Numbered from the stretch's first letter, positions 20,225 to 30,653 are shown. The stretch: DNA of 64,000 bases from CAVRQM01 sp963822705 (GCA_963822705.1 CAWGIX010000012.1:1-64000); one strand, 5' to 3'. Notes: generated by a model from the letters alone, not told the origin. A program made the numbers and translations.

Positions 20225-21022
20225 ATGGAAAAAACCGGCCGGCTCGATCGCGGCGACGGTGTGCGGCTGGCATGGCGCTCGGTGCCCGGCACCGGCCCCA
20301 CCGTCGCGTTCCTGCCCGGCTTCGCGAGCGACATGTCGGGAACCAAGGCCGAAGCGCTGGCCGCGTGGTGCGCTGCGCGCAAAAAAGCGATGCTGCGCTT
20401 CGACTATTCTGGGCACGGCGCCAGCGACGGCGCTTTTTCCGACGGCACCATCGGACGCTGGACCGAGGACGCGCTGGCCGTGCTGCACCGCTTGGCGCCC
20501 GGAAAATTGCTACTGGTCGGCTCGTCCATGGGCGGCTGGATTGCCCTGCTGGTCGCGCTGGCGCGGCCGGACCGCGTGGCCGGTCTGGTCGGCATCGCCG
20601 CCGCGCCGGATTTTACCGAAGACCTGATGTGGGAGCCGGCCATGCCGGCCGAGCGCGCGGCGCTGATGTCCGCGGGTTTCGTCGATGTCCCGAGCACCTA
20701 CGGCCCGCCCACCCGCATCACCCGCGCGCTGATCGAGGACGGCCGCCGCCATCTGCTGCTGCGCGCGCCCATCCAGGTTGTCTGCCCCGTGCGCCTGCTG
20801 CACGGCCAGCGCGATGCCGATGTGCCATGGGAGCGCTCGCTGCGGCTGGCCGAAAGGCTGGCCGCCACGGATGTGCAGGTCACCTTGGTGAAGGACGGTG
20901 ACCACCGCCTGTCGCGTCCCGCGGACCTACGCTTGCTGTGCGGGATCGTGGGCGACTTGCTGAGCGAGGAGGATCGCCCGCAAGCCTTCGCGGAACGTGG
21001 GATAGCGCCAGCGCCGGCCTAG
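20225..21022 (+). CDS. Alpha/beta hydrolase
   Basis: A 265-residue hydrolase. It has VAFLPGFASDMSGTKAEALA with the oxyanion region, LRFDYSGHGASDGAF, and the nucleophile elbow LLVGSSMGGWIALLVAL with Ser near residue 105. Later VRLLHGQRDADVPWE supplies the acid and VKDGDHRLSRP the histidine. The layout matches the ABHD10-like short carboxylesterases common in alphaproteobacteria. ATG 20225 is chosen because it follows the divergent promoter gap and fits family length. Its last 96 bases overlap the 3' end of the opposite-strand SDR gene. Confidence 0.88.
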   Translation: MEKTGRLDRGDGVRLAWRSVPGTGPTVAFLPGFASDMSGTKAEALAAWCAARKKAMLRFDYSGHGASDGAFSDGTIGRWTEDALAVLHRLAPGKLLLVGSSMGGWIALLVALARPDRVAGLVGIAAAPDFTEDLMWEPAMPAERAALMSAGFVDVPSTYGPPTRITRALIEDGRRHLLLRAPIQVVCPVRLLHGQRDADVPWERSLRLAERLAATDVQVTLVKDGDHRLSRPADLRLLCGIVGDLLSEEDRPQAFAERGIAPAPA

Positions 21023-21824
21023 CCATTGCTGGGTCAAGACGCTGCTCACGCGCCGGTTCTCGGCCCAGAAACTGCGCGCCATGGGGCTCATGGCGGCCTG
21101 CTCGTAGGGCGTTGCGGGGGGCGGCTCGACGCCCAACAGGCGTGCCGCCTCTTCCACGACTGCCGCGCTCTCTGCCGGCTCGTCGTCGCCGAGGTGCAGC
21201 ACGCGCACGCCCGGGCGGCCGGTTCTGGGCCGCCGCCGCCAGCACCGCGCCCGCAATGTCGTCGCGATGGATGCGCGCAAAAGCATGCCCCGGCTTGACG
21301 ATGCGCCGCGCCCGGCCGGCGGCAAGATCGTCCACTGCCGAGCGGCCCGGCCCATAAATGCCGGCGGTGCGAAACAGGTCCACCGCATACCGGTCCGCCA
21401 GCGCCGCCCATCCCTGTTCGGCGCGCAGTCGCCGTACGCTGCGCTGTTGCCCCGGAGCAGGCGCAGAATTCTCGTCCACCCAGCCGCCGTTCCGGTCCCC
21501 ATACACGCCGGTGGTCGAAATGTAGCCGAGCCAGCGCAGGTTTGGCGCGGTCGCCAACGCCGCCCCGTAACGATGCAGCACGGGGTCCGCCTGCTCGCCG
21601 TCCTGGCCTCCGTCGCCGGCCGGCGGCACGGTGGAGATTACGTGCGTGGCCGTCGCCAGCGCCTCTCCGGCCGCGTCGAACGCCACAACCCGGATTTTTG
21701 GTCCAGGCGCTGCCCGGGCGGCATCGCGAGTAGTGACGGCGACCTCGTATCCGGCCTCGACCGCCTCGCGCGCGATCGCGGCACCGGTGTAGCCGTAGCC
21801 AAAAACCAGGACTTGGACCTGCAT
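20927..21824 (-). CDS. NAD-dependent epimerase/dehydratase-type SDR (one frameshift)
   Basis: About 298 residues. The N-terminus QVLVFGYGYTGAAIAREAVE is a Gly-rich Rossmann motif of the YeeZ/SDR_a5 sort. THVISTVPPAGD and LGYISTTGVYGDRNGGWVDE follow, the latter carrying the Ser/Thr and Tyr region, then VDLFRTAGIYGPGRSAVDDL. The C-terminus (VRVLHLGDDEPAESAAVVEE to AHDPAQQA) is in another frame, with the switch at about 21205-21222. The ATG is at 21824. Proteins of this group are annotated as NAD(P)-dependent oxidoreductases; the substrate is unknown. It is divergent from the TPR gene with only 27 bases between. Confidence 0.82.
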
Positions 21825-21851
21825 GACGCCACGCATTAAAATCCTGCCGCC

Positions 21852-22701
21852 ATGGAGACGCGAATCGCCCTGCTCGGGGTCGCGGGCACGCTGGCCCTGC
21901 TCGCCGGTGGGGCCGGGGCCTGGTTCGTGGCCCACCGCGCCGTCGAGCCGCCGGCCGCCGCGGCGCGCGCCATCCCGGAGCCACCGCTGCCGGTCCCGCC
22001 CGTGCCGCCCCGCATCGCCGAGGGCGAGGACTACGAAAACTGCCTGGCCATGCTGCCCAATGATCCCTCCGGCGCCAGCGAGACGGCGGAGGCGTGGCAG
22101 GCGCGCGGCGGCGGGGATGCGGCCACGCATTGTCTGGCGCTGTCGAAAGTCGAACTGGGCGACGCCGCCGGGGGCGCGCAAATGCTCGAGGACCTCGCGA
22201 CGGCCAGCCATGCGCCGGCCAGCGCGCGGGCCGAGGTTTTCGATCAGGCCGACCAGGCCTGGCTGATCGCGGGCGAGGCGGCGCACGCGTTTGGCGCCGC
22301 CACCCTGGCTCTGGCGCTGTCGCCGGAGGACGTGGATTTGCTGGTGAACCGCGCCGTAGCGGCCGGCAATCTGGACCGTTTTTCCGACGCTCTGGCCGAT
22401 CTGTCCAAGGCGCTGGAGCAGGATCAGGGGCGGGTCGACGCGCTGGTGTTGCGCGGCTCGGCCCAGCGGCATCTGGGGCACCTGGATCTGGCGCAGGCCG
22501 ACATCGACCGGGCGCTGGCGCTCGACCCCGACAACGCCGAGGGCCTTCTGGAGCGGGGCATTCTGCGCGAGCGCGGCAACGACCAGGTCGGCGCGCGCAA
22601 AGACTGGGAGCGTGCGATCAGCATCGATCCGGACAGCAGCACGGCCGATCTTGGCGCAGCAGAATTTGGCGCTGCTCGATGCGGGGCCGGAGCGGCAGTG
22701 A
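21852..22701 (+). CDS. Membrane-anchored TPR protein (frameshift at C-terminus)
   Basis: About 282 residues. An N-terminal membrane anchor (IALLGVAGTLALLAGGAGAW) is followed by a proline-rich linker. Two to three tetratricopeptide repeats lie toward the C-terminus (VDLLVNRAVAAGNLDRFSDA, then VDALVLRGSAQRHLGHLDLA and AEGLLERGILRERGNDQVGA). In the open frame the end degenerates. A shift at about 22645-22652 gives the TPR-like ending LAQQNLALLDAGPERQ and a TGA at 22699, which fits the repeat pattern better. The domain probably acts in the periplasm as a protein-protein adaptor; partners are unknown. Confidence 0.75.
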
Positions 22702-22784
22702 GGCAGACGCAGCCAAGCGGCAGCAAAGCACCAGCCTGCGGGTAGAAGCCGGGTCATGCACAAAGTGGTGTTCAGCGGCCCCCA

Positions 22785-23657
22785 TCAGCCCGCAAAGCGT
22801 ACCTCCGGAACGCCGCTTATGCCGAGGTCGTAAATAGCGAACAGGGCGCCCCGCAGCGCCGGATCGGCGGGGAAGCGCGGCAGCGGCGGTTTCGCCATTG
22901 ACGTGACGTAGAGAATATCAAGGTTGGGGCCCCCAAACATGACGCTTGTCACCTTCTTGACCGGCATGTCGAGCACGCGTTCGATCCGGCCGTCCGGCAT
23001 GTAGCGGACCAGCTTGCCGGCGTACACGATTGCGCTCCACACCCCGCCCTCGGCATCCACCGTGGCACCGTCGAAGGCGGCACCCGGCCATTGCATCTTT
23101 GCGAATACGCGCTTGTTGGCGATGGTTCCCGCCGATGGATCGTAGTCGTATGCCGATATCTGGCCCGACCAGGAATCCGTGAAGTAAAAGGTGCCACCAT
23201 CGGGGCTCCAGCACGGCCCGTTGCTAACGATGATGTCGCCTTCCAGCCGCCTCACCTTCAGGTCAGGATCGAGCCGATATAATGCGCCGTTCGGCCCTTC
23301 CTCCTTCGTATCCATGGAACCCGCGACGAAACGCCCGGCCTTGTCCACCTTGCCGTCGTTAATGCGGTTGTTTGCGCGATCCGGCTCCGGGTCGTGGATC
23401 AGTTCGACCTCCCCGCTCGCGAAATCGAGGGAATGGAAGCCGCGCTCCAGCGACAGGATCGCGCCGCCGTTGCGACGCAGGCACATCGAACCGATCTTTT
23501 GCGGCACATCCCAGGCCCGAACCTCGCGGCCATCGGCGGTGCAGCGGAAGACACGGCCATCGAAACTGTCGATCCAGTAGAGCCGCTGCTCGTCAACGTC
23601 CCATAACGGTCCCTCGCCCAGTGTCGTCTTGACGTCAATCAGAGTCTCGATCCGCAT
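22785..23657 (-). CDS. SMP-30/gluconolactonase family lactonase (first copy)
   Basis: A 290-residue six-bladed beta-propeller hydrolase. Metal-site motifs are present: TTLGEGPLWDVDEQRLYWID (metal-binding Glu), RINDGKVDKAGRFVAGSMD (Asn and Asp), and VSNGPCWSPDGGTFYFTDSW (Asn and Asp). It would open a sugar 1,4- or 1,5-lactone to the aldonic acid in the cytoplasm. Its start overlaps the 3' end of the permease gene by 23 bases on the same strand, so it is the last gene of a sugar ABC operon. This suggests the imported sugar is oxidised at C1 to a lactone before hydrolysis. Confidence 0.92.
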   Translation of the reverse strand: MRIETLIDVKTTLGEGPLWDVDEQRLYWIDSFDGRVFRCTADGREVRAWDVPQKIGSMCLRRNGGAILSLERGFHSLDFASGEVELIHDPEPDRANNRINDGKVDKAGRFVAGSMDTKEEGPNGALYRLDPDLKVRRLEGDIIVSNGPCWSPDGGTFYFTDSWSGQISAYDYDPSAGTIANKRVFAKMQWPGAAFDGATVDAEGGVWSAIVYAGKLVRYMPDGRIERVLDMPVKKVTSVMFGGPNLDILYVTSMAKPPLPRFPADPALRGALFAIYDLGISGVPEVRFAG

Positions 23658-25765
23658 AGCTCGATGTTTCCCTTTGCTGGACCGCCAATCCGTCGGCCCC
23701 TATTGGGCCTCGCTCGCGCAATGCCAGGACGGCGGTGAGAACGACCAGCCCGAAAATGATGTCCCTGACTGCGTTCGGCAGTGTGGTGCCGGCGAGCAGG
23801 GTGGACAGGGCGGTCAGGATCAGCACCCCGCCCAGCATGCCGGCGTAGTGGCCGCGTCCTCCGGTGATCAGAGTGCCCCCGACAACGACCGCGGCAATCG
23901 AGGGCAACAGATAATCGTCGCCCATTCCAAGGCTCGCCTGACCGGAGAAGCCGGACAGCAGGATCCCGACCAGCGCCGCGCAAAACCCGGACAGTGCGTA
24001 GACCCCGATCAGCGTACTGCCGACCCCGACGCCGGAGAGGCGGGCCACCAGCGGACTGTTGCCGACCGCGTAGATGCGTTGTCCAAACGACGTGCGCGTC
24101 AGCAACACCACGGCAAACAACACGAACAGGACCATGAACCAGACTACGGGCGTCGCGCCCGCCAAACTGCCGGTCATGAACCAGCGCTCGGCCGGAGACG
24201 CGAAGCCGGCTGGCGTGCCCCCGCTGTAGACCAGTGCCGCTCCCTGCAGAATGCCGTTCATCGCTAGCGTCATGACGATCGGCGGCAAGCCGAGAGCGAC
24301 GATGCCGGTCCCGTTCAGCGCTCCCAGGGCGACGCCGAGCCCCAACCCGAACGGCACTACCCAGATCGTTGCGGCGTCCGAGCCGTGAATCAGTCCCGCC
24401 GTGACGATCCCGATCAGCGCGATCATCCAGGGTAGCGACAGATCGAGGCCGCCGGTCAGGATGGCAGCTCCCTGTCCAAGCGCCAGGATTACCAGAAACG
24501 ACGACAGCACCAGCAGAGAATTGTAGTAGCGGAGGTTCGTGAGCGCGCCGCCATAGACGAGTTCCGTCGCCACCAGCACCACCACGAGGCCGGCATAGGA
24601 CGGCAGCACGTAGCGTAGCGTTCGTCGGTTCCGCTCCCACCAGGATGCCGGCGCTGTCTCGCATGCGGAAGGATTCGGCAGCACCGGCCGCGAGAGTGGC
24701 AGGCTCCACTCACCGGGTCGCGGCCTTTCTCGCCGGCCATGCACCCGCCCCAGCAGAAACCGCACCGCCTCGGTCGGGGGAGAATATCGGCCCAGCGATC
24801 CCGCCAGCACCGCCAGGATCAGGATCGCGCCTTCGACCACCGAGCTGTAGTAGGCGGAGACATCGAGGACGAGCAGGATGTTGACGATGATCGCGAGAAT
24901 GTAGGCCCCGACGAGCGAGCCCACGGCTCCGCCTCGCCCGCCGCCCAAAACCGTGCCGCCCAGCACCACCGCGGTAAAAACCTGGAGCAGCATCGGCCGT
25001 CCGATCAGCGGATCCGCCGAGCTGGTCTGGGCGGATATGAAGTCACCGGCGGCGCCGTAAAACAGCCCCGCCAGCACGTAACTGGAGAATAGCACCGAGC
25101 GGGCAGCGACACCGGTGGCGGTTGCCGCATCCTTGTCGCTACCGACCGCATAGAGTGCGACGCCGAGGCGGGAGTTCTTGACCAGCAACCAGACCGCGAC
25201 ACCCGCGCCCAGCACCACGACAGAAGCGGGCACCAGGTTGGGCACGGCATCGCCGGTGAGGAACGCAGAAAATCCCGGCGGGATCGCGCCGCCCGGCTTG
25301 TCGCGAATGAGCAGCGTCAGGCCCTGGACGATAAACATGGAGGACAAGGTTACGACGATCGGCTGCAGCCGAACGAAGGCCACGAAGAAACCGTTGAAGG
25401 CGCCGATCGCCCCACCTATCCCCAGCCCCGCCAATCCCATCATCACCTGCGAAGCCGAGATTCGGCTGCATCGTGTCGGCGAGCACGACGTTGACCAGCG
25501 ACACCGCCGCCCCCGTCGACAGGTCGAACCCTCCGGTGAGAATGACAAAGGTCTGCCCCATGGCGGCGAGCGCCAATGTGGCGCCGCCGGTCGACAGCGA
25601 GCTGAGCTCAAAATAACTGAATGCTCCTTGCGTAATCGAGGCGACGAGTAGAAACAACGCGAGCAAGACGGCGATCGCGACCAGCAGACTGCGATGCCGT
25701 GCCAACGTCCGACGCCAGTCGGCTGGCCGAGGGGTCGCAAGCAACGCAACAGTGCGCGTGCTCAC
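23635..25765 (-). CDS. Double-length sugar ABC permease, two RbsC-type domains fused (one frameshift)
   Basis: About 709 residues, twice the usual size. Domain 1 (residues ~1-335) has VILTGGFDLSTGAAVSLVNV, then IVVTLSSMFIVQGLTLLIRD and LGGTVLGGGRGGAVGSLVGA. A hydrophilic linker of ~40 residues follows. Domain 2 (~375-690) repeats the plan: ILTGGLDLSLPWMIALIGIV, LPPIVMTLAMNGILQGAALV and GGTLITGGRGHYAGMLGGVL. Both are BPD_transp_2 domains. The start is a GTG at 25765 overlapping the ATPase TGA (GTGA). The first ~100 residues are in another frame, switching at about 25452-25462. A single chain therefore probably supplies the whole membrane dimer of the importer. Confidence 0.9.
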
Positions 25766-27303
25766 GCCTCCAGCGCCGTGTTTGGGCTTGTCTCGCCGAG
25801 CGCCCGGCGCATGATGTGTTCCTCGTTCATCGAGTCGCCTGCCAGTTCCTCGACGATACGGCCGCCGTACATGATCAGCACGCGATCGCAAAGATTGACC
25901 AGTTCCGCCAGCTCCGTCGAGTGGAACAGGATCGCGCCGCCCGCGTCCGCGAATTGACGCATGAGTTGATAGAGCTGGTGTTTGGTGCCGATATCGACAC
26001 CACGCGTCGGATCGAACATCAACAGTGTTCGGCTGCCGGCAAGCAGCCACTTGCCGATGGCGAGCTTCTGCTGATTGCCGCCGGAAAACTCCTCCGCCGG
26101 CGTGTGCAGCGCGCGACGGTCGACCCCGACCTGGTCCAGCACGCGCGACACCGCAAAAGTCTGCGCCGCCCGATCGATCAGGCCGAGTCGCGCGAAGCGT
26201 TCGATGACCGGAAGTGCCAGGTTGCTGCTTCCGTCCAGTTTCAGAAACAACCCCTCGGTCTTGCGATCCTCCGGCACCAGGCTGATGCCGATATCGGCAC
26301 GGATAGCATCGCGCGGCGAAGCCAGGGTGACGACACGGCCATCGACACGAATTTCGCCGCCGCGCAATTTCAGCATCCCGAAACAGGCCAGGAACAGTTG
26401 CTGTTGTCCCATGCCTTGCAGTGCCGCCACGCCCACGATCTCGCCGGGCCACAGCGAAAGACTGACGTCCGCAAGCCGCTCCTCTGTCGAGATGCCGCGC
26501 ACTTCAAGAAACGCAGGTTTCTTGGTCTCCGGGCGCGCAGCCGGTCGGGATGGGAAAGTGGCCGCCAGCGAGCGGCCGATGATCATGCGCACCACCTCGT
26601 CATCGTCGATCGTCGCCACGTCGCTCGTGCCAACGTCACGTCCGTTGCGCAGCACGGTCAGCCGGTCGCAGAACCGGCGCACCTCGGGCATGCGATGGGA
26701 GATGAAGACGATAGTGACGCCTTCGCTGCGCAGCCGGGCGATGAGCGCCCCCAGCCAGTCGATGTCACGACCCGACAAGGCCGAAGTGGGCTCGTCGAGC
26801 AGCAGGACGCGGGGACAACGAAACACCGCACGGGCGATTTCGATTTTTTGCCGCACGGGCAGATCGAGGTCGCGGATTTCCGCGCGCGGATCGATATCTT
26901 CGAGTTCAAGCCTAGCCAGGTGTTCGACGACAAGCTGCTCGCCCCGGCGCCGGCGCAACTGACCCAGCCGGTTCACGGGTGCCCGCGGCAGCAGCATGTT
27001 CTCGGTGACGGTCAGATCGCGCACCAGGGTCATCTCCTGGAACGCGGTCTGCACGCCATGGTGCTGGGCATCCAGCGGTCGCGTCAGGCGCAGGCGCTCG
27101 CCGAACAACTCGATCGCGCCGCGATCAGGCTGCAACAGGCCCGATAGCAGCTTGACGGTCGTGGACTTGCCCGCCCCGTTCTCGCCAAGCAACGCATGCA
27201 CCTCGCGCGGGCGCACCGCGAACGACATCTGGTCCAGCGCTACCGTGGCGCCAAAGGCCTTGACGACGCCGTCGACCCGCAGCGCGTGCTCGCCGCCCGG
27301 CAC
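25762..27303 (-). CDS. Sugar ABC transporter ATP-binding protein
   Basis: A 513-residue ATPase with two ABC domains. The N-terminal Walker A is GENGAGKSTTVKLLSG, followed by a Q-loop, LLLDEPTSALSGRDIDWL and VFISHRMPEVRRFCDRLTVL. The C-terminal half has GVAALQGMGQQQLF, the signature FSGGNQQKLAIGKWL and LLMFDPTRGVDIGTKHQL; the second Walker B reads MFDPTRG with Pro where Glu is usual. It couples ATP hydrolysis to the double-length permease encoded immediately downstream, with which it overlaps by four bases. It lies 52 bases after the binding-protein gene. Confidence 0.92.
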   Translation of the reverse strand: MPGGEHALRVDGVVKAFGATVALDQMSFAVRPREVHALLGENGAGKSTTVKLLSGLLQPDRGAIELFGERLRLTRPLDAQHHGVQTAFQEMTLVRDLTVTENMLLPRAPVNRLGQLRRRRGEQLVVEHLARLELEDIDPRAEIRDLDLPVRQKIEIARAVFRCPRVLLLDEPTSALSGRDIDWLGALIARLRSEGVTIVFISHRMPEVRRFCDRLTVLRNGRDVGTSDVATIDDDEVVRMIIGRSLAATFPSRPAARPETKKPAFLEVRGISTEERLADVSLSLWPGEIVGVAALQGMGQQQLFLACFGMLKLRGGEIRVDGRVVTLASPRDAIRADIGISLVPEDRKTEGLFLKLDGSSNLALPVIERFARLGLIDRAAQTFAVSRVLDQVGVDRRALHTPAEEFSGGNQQKLAIGKWLLAGSRTLLMFDPTRGVDIGTKHQLYQLMRQFADAGGAILFHSTELAELVNLCDRVLIMYGGRIVEELAGDSMNEEHIMRRALGETSPNTALEA

Positions 27304-27355
27304 CGAGCTTCCTGTAGCGCCGAGCGACGCCGGCCTGTCCGCGTCTAGCTTCGCG

Positions 27356-28489
27356 TCACTTCTCCGCTTGCCCGACTAGCGCCGCCTCCAGCCCTACCTC
27401 CGGCGTGTCCGGCGAGTAGATCGATGCAAACCAGCCCGGATTGGAGATGATCGCCGGCTGGAACACGTTGCAGCCCGCCGCCATTTCCGGCCAGGTACCC
27501 TCCTTGCAAAGCTTGATCTGGTCGTTGGTGTAGAGCGGCAATTTTAGCGTGGTAAGTTTGGGCACGTCCTTGCCTTCCAGCTTTGCTATCGCGTTCTTCA
27601 GGGCCAAGGCGCCCGAATAGGGAGGTGAGGCGTAGGAAATGCTGGGATAGCCCATCGGCTTGTAGGTTCCGTTGGCGCCCTCCAGCCCGGCATCGCTGCC
27701 GAGCATCTGGATGCGATGGCCATTCGATCCTTCTCCGGCACACGGCTTCTTGTCGTGGTCCGCTATACCCGCTTCGTCCTGCATCGAGGCCGCAGTGAAG
27801 CAGCCGGCTTGCATCCAAAGCCCGTCTATCTCTTTCCACGAATGCGTCGCCAGAATCTTGGACAGCTCGGTACGCGCGACCGCTTGGCTCCACATGCCGT
27901 TCGCCTCGGCGACAACGTGAATGCCGGAATTCTTCGCAAACACATCCTTTGCCGCGGCGGTGCGCTCGGTGTCGACGGACGTGCCGGGCACGCCGGTGAC
28001 CATGACGATGTTGCCGTGGCCCTGGAGCTGCTTTACCAGCCACTCTGCGGTCTGCCGCCCGGCGGCGTCCTGGTCGATTGTTGCATTATAGGCACAGGGC
28101 TCGGTGATGACCGCGTCGTAGGCAAAAATCAGCACACCCTTGTTGCAGGCCGCGCGCACCACCTGGTTCAGCGCGGTGGGCGAGATCGGATAGACGATGA
28201 TGGCCTCGGCTCCGGCCTGCACCATCGAGCCGATCTGCTGGATTTGCCGTTGCGCGTTCGGCCCGGCAACCTGCACCTGCAGGTCCACCTTGTCTTTCAT
28301 TTCGGCCGATGTCGCCATTGCCTTGACCATGTTGGCGGCCTCGGCCTGCCAGTCGTTGCCGATATAGCTCATGGACAGAAAGACCTTGTGCTTTCCGCCT
28401 GCAGCCACGGCTGGTCCGGCGCCGCCGGCCAAACATGCGATCGCGGTCGCAGCCAGCAGTGACGATAGTGAGGTCATGGTCCGATTCAT
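27356..28489 (-). CDS. Sugar ABC transporter substrate-binding protein
   Basis: A 377-residue periplasmic binding protein. ATG 28489 is chosen because GGAGGAAACA lies directly upstream and the signal peptide follows (MTSLSSLLAATAIACLAGGA, then GPAVAAGG). The mature part has KVFLSMSYIGNDWQAEAANM, IIVYPISPTALNQVVRAACN and IVMVTGVPGTSVDTERTAAA, typical of type 1 sugar-binding proteins. Five cysteines in the mature chain are more than usual. It is the first gene of the binding protein-ATPase-permease-lactonase operon. The sugar is not identifiable from sequence. Confidence 0.9.
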   Translation of the reverse strand: MNRTMTSLSSLLAATAIACLAGGAGPAVAAGGKHKVFLSMSYIGNDWQAEAANMVKAMATSAEMKDKVDLQVQVAGPNAQRQIQQIGSMVQAGAEAIIVYPISPTALNQVVRAACNKGVLIFAYDAVITEPCAYNATIDQDAAGRQTAEWLVKQLQGHGNIVMVTGVPGTSVDTERTAAAKDVFAKNSGIHVVAEANGMWSQAVARTELSKILATHSWKEIDGLWMQAGCFTAASMQDEAGIADHDKKPCAGEGSNGHRIQMLGSDAGLEGANGTYKPMGYPSISYASPPYSGALALKNAIAKLEGKDVPKLTTLKLPLYTNDQIKLCKEGTWPEMAAGCNVFQPAIISNPGWFASIYSPDTPEVGLEAALVGQAEK

Positions 28490-28558
28490 TGTTTCCTCCC
28501 CTGAAGGCGCCCTTGGAGGCGCCATTGTGCCACGCTTCGGGCCGATGCCAAGATTTCG

Positions 28559-30568
28559 CTACCGTCGCGCCCCCTCGGCCGCCGCCTCCTGCGTCACCCG
28601 CTCCAACAGCCGCCCCGACGCCTCGGCCAGATGGTCGAAGCGCTGTCGGAACGTGCCCAGTCCCATGGTCTGCGAGCGCAGCTCGATGATGAACGCGTGC
28701 ATCTCCGCGGCCGGCACTTCCGCCTCGATCTCGTCCCAGCCCGGCCAGCCGTCGCGCTCGGCATAACCCAGAATGTGCCCCCGCCGCCCGGTCAGCAGCC
28801 GCTGTGCGCTGGCGGTAAAATCGTTAGGAACGTGCACCGTGACCCGGTCGATCGGCTCCAGCAGGATTGGGTCCGCCTTGGCCAAGCCCTCGCTCATGCC
28901 GGTGCGCGTGGCGGTGCGAAAAGCCATATCGGAACTGTCCACCGAGTGGAACCCGCCATCCACCAGCCGCACCGCCACGTCCACCACCGGATAGCCGAAC
29001 GGTCCTTTTCGCAACGCTTCCTCGGCGGCCTGGCCGACCGCGGGGATGTATTGCCGCGGCACTGCGCCGCCGACGATCTTGTCGATGAACGCAAAGCCTT
29101 CGCCGCGGGGGCGCGGCTCGATCTCCAGCGTTACGTCGGCGAACTGGCCGTGCCCGCCGGTCTGGCGCTTCAGCCGCGCATGCTGGCGCACGGCGCGGCG
29201 AATGGTTTCCTTGAACGCCACGCGTGGCGCGTGTGCCACGATTCTTACGTTGTGCGCGTTCGCCAGGCGATCGATGGTGGCGTTCAGGTGCATCTCGCCC
29301 TGACCTCGCAACACCGTCTCGCCGGTGTCCTGGTCGTGGTCTACCAGCAGCCCCGAATCCTCTTCGGCGAGCTTGCGCAGCGCGCTCGACAGTTTCACGT
29401 CGTCCTTGCGGTCGGCGGTGGCGATGGCCATGGCGTAGACCGGCGCCGGCGCCTCGGGATACGGCAACTCCTCGCCGTTGCCGGACGGCGTCAGCGTGGC
29501 TCCGGTGCCAACGCTCTCCAGCCGGCCCAGCAGCACCAATTCGCCCGCCTGCGCCTCGGGAATTTTTGTCGATTCCCCGCCCGGCTGACGATACAGGCCG
29601 CTGAGGCGCGCGCCATTGAGCCCGGCGCCATCCTTTACCGACCCGCGCCACACCCGCGCATACGAGATTTTTCCCGTGTGCGCCGCATGCACGGTCTTGA
29701 ACACCTGCAGCAGCGGTTCGCCTTCGGCCGCAATCCCGTGCGCCTCCGCCGTTTCCATCGGGTCCGGCGCATCGTGGCGCAGCGCCTTCCACAGCCGCCG
29801 CACCCCGTGATCCGATTCCGCGGCTCCCAGCAGCACCTCGGTGATGGCGCCGGTAGCCTGGTCCTTGCGCAGCTGGCGATAGATTTCCTGCGACGAGGGA
29901 ACCACGTCCTCCAGCACTTTTTCCAGAATCGCATCGTCGTGGTCGGCCAAGATTTCCACCAGGCCGGCCAGCGCCTCCTGCTCGCGCTCGCGCATGTGCG
30001 ACGGCAGCGAGATCATTTCGGAGGCCTGGCCCTTGCGGTAGCGATAGGCGCGCTCGCTGACCACGTCGACGTAACCGGTGACGTGATCGGCCTCGCGGAT
30101 GGGAACCTGCCGCAGCACCAGCGGGTGCGCGGACATCGCCTGCAGTGCCGCGAGCGTGTCGCGCACCGAGCCGTCCAGCGTGTCGATCTTGTTGACGAAG
30201 ATCAGGTGCGGCACGCTCTGCTCGCGCAGAAATTTCAGCAGCGGCGCCAGGGCTGGCGCCCGCTCGGGAGCGGGTTCGCACACGACGACCGCCAGATCCA
30301 CGACGGCCAGCGCACCCGCCGTCTCGTGGGCAAATTCGACCGAGCCCGGGCAGTCCAGCAGCGACCAGGGATCGCCCAGGAAACTGCAATGCGCCAGGCG
30401 CAGTTCGGTGGTCATCGTTCGCGTGCGCGCGGTGGCCGGGCGGCGCACCGCTCCTCCGGCCGCCGCCATCAGCGCGTCGAACAGCGTCGATTTGCCGCTG
30501 CCATAGGGCCCGACCAGGGCGACCGACCGGGGCCGGGGAGCGGCGGCGCTGGTCGAGGTTGCGGACAT
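28559..30568 (-). CDS. Elongation factor G-like GTPase (second EF-G type)
   Basis: A 669-residue translational GTPase paralogue. G1 is LVGPYGSGKSTLFDALM and G4 is IFVNKIDTLDG. G3 reads LLDCPGSVEFAHETA rather than the canonical DTPGHVDF, so histidine is replaced. Later EF-G domains follow: VKLSSALRKLAEEDSGLLVD, GQGEMHLNATIDRLA and RQTGGHGQFADVTLEIEPRP. It lacks the length of true EF-G (~690-700). ATG 30568 follows GGGAGG. It matches the FusA2/EF-G-like group of alphaproteobacteria whose role in translation is not settled. It is divergent from the H4MPT cluster, with 85 bases between the starts. Confidence 0.88.
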   Translation of the reverse strand: MSATSTSAAAPRPRSVALVGPYGSGKSTLFDALMAAAGGAVRRPATARTRTMTTELRLAHCSFLGDPWSLLDCPGSVEFAHETAGALAVVDLAVVVCEPAPERAPALAPLLKFLREQSVPHLIFVNKIDTLDGSVRDTLAALQAMSAHPLVLRQVPIREADHVTGYVDVVSERAYRYRKGQASEMISLPSHMREREQEALAGLVEILADHDDAILEKVLEDVVPSSQEIYRQLRKDQATGAITEVLLGAAESDHGVRRLWKALRHDAPDPMETAEAHGIAAEGEPLLQVFKTVHAAHTGKISYARVWRGSVKDGAGLNGARLSGLYRQPGGESTKIPEAQAGELVLLGRLESVGTGATLTPSGNGEELPYPEAPAPVYAMAIATADRKDDVKLSSALRKLAEEDSGLLVDHDQDTGETVLRGQGEMHLNATIDRLANAHNVRIVAHAPRVAFKETIRRAVRQHARLKRQTGGHGQFADVTLEIEPRPRGEGFAFIDKIVGGAVPRQYIPAVGQAAEEALRKGPFGYPVVDVAVRLVDGGFHSVDSSDMAFRTATRTGMSEGLAKADPILLEPIDRVTVHVPNDFTASAQRLLTGRRGHILGYAERDGWPGWDEIEAEVPAAEMHAFIIELRSQTMGLGTFRQRFDHLAEASGRLLERVTQEAAAEGARR

Positions 30569-30653
30569 GGCGGCCTCCCTTGCTACGTTTTCCGGTATTC
30601 TTGCCGGTTCGCGCATCTCCGGCTAGGCCCCTCGCGCCGCCCACCGTGTTCTC

